NCBI GenBank assembly: GCA_018857735.1
Contig: JABMCL010000155.1
Location: forward strand, 262,501-326,500
DNA: 64,000 bases
Direction: 5' to 3'
Source: Alviniconcha marisindica
Lineage: Eukaryota > Mollusca > Gastropoda > Provannidae
Below, piece after piece: positions 63,787-64,000 of this stretch; the first letter of the stretch is position 1, and each line of letters starts with the position of its first letter. A program made the position numbers and the translations under genes. Below the pieces are notes generated by a model, which worked only from the letters and a program-made list of their open reading frames with translations, was not told the DNA's origin and searched no databases.

Positions 63787-64000
63787 ATTTGCCAAAATCT
63801 TTTTTATTAAGGGGTTATGATTTGTGATACCTTTTAAGCGTAGTTTTTTAAAAACTGAAAAATATAAATTCTATGTGTTGTAAAAAACGATAAAAGAATG
63901 TTCCGTTAACAAAAAAAAAGGAAAAAAGTTTTACTTTTGAAAAAAAAAAAATGTTACGATAAATAAAATAAAAAACACCGGTGAAAACTGTAACCGATCG
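63787..64000. other. AT-rich sequence after the LINE
   Basis: A-rich runs (63910-63950) and GATAAATAAAATAAAA near the end may be the 3' UTR and poly-A tail of the LINE; the window ends here. Confidence 0.4.

Overview
The window is nuclear DNA of an animal, most likely a gastropod mollusc. Coding exons are short, phase-consistent and separated by GT-AG introns. About half of the non-coding DNA is micro- and minisatellite, and there are tRNA-derived SINEs and LINE remnants. The mollusc assignment is an inference from the repeat style and the divergence of the proteins; no species-diagnostic gene is present.

Two complete plus-strand protein genes fill 2.0-38.0 kb. The first (2008-8372, 7 coding exons, 281 aa) is an ankyrin-repeat protein of the ANKRA2/RFXANK family. 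The second (11512-38021, 23 recognised coding exons, 1086 aa) is NOL6 (Nrap/Utp22), a component of the small-subunit processome in the nucleolus. I placed the exons by hand from splice signals, reading phase and remembered human homologues; every junction keeps frame. NOL6 lacks one recognisable internal exon between 33635 and 34993, and its omission leaves the frame intact.

The introns of both genes are full of tandem repeats with units of about 20 to 90 bp. Several arrays appear to have grown out of a splice junction: they copy the end of an exon plus its donor, or the acceptor region of the next exon. This recurring pattern is the most unusual feature of the window.

38.0-57.2 kb is gene-poor: minisatellites, long CA/GT/CT microsatellites, a 50-bp satellite interrupted by a SINE with an 8-bp target-site duplication, a second 5'-truncated SINE copy with its own target-site duplication, two 3' ends of a CR1/L2-type LINE, and a diverged satellite at 54.8-56.4 kb. 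Two stretches look like promoters (about 43.5 and 53.2 kb), the first followed by a possible first exon. At 57222-57339 a candidate first exon resembles the N terminus of an arrestin-domain protein; the rest of that gene is not seen.

59.7-63.8 kb is a decayed LINE with ORF1 remnant, endonuclease, reverse transcriptase, RNase H and a C-terminal zinc-knuckle-like motif, broken by many frameshifts. The two complete genes are separate transcription units; nothing in the sequence shows that they act together.
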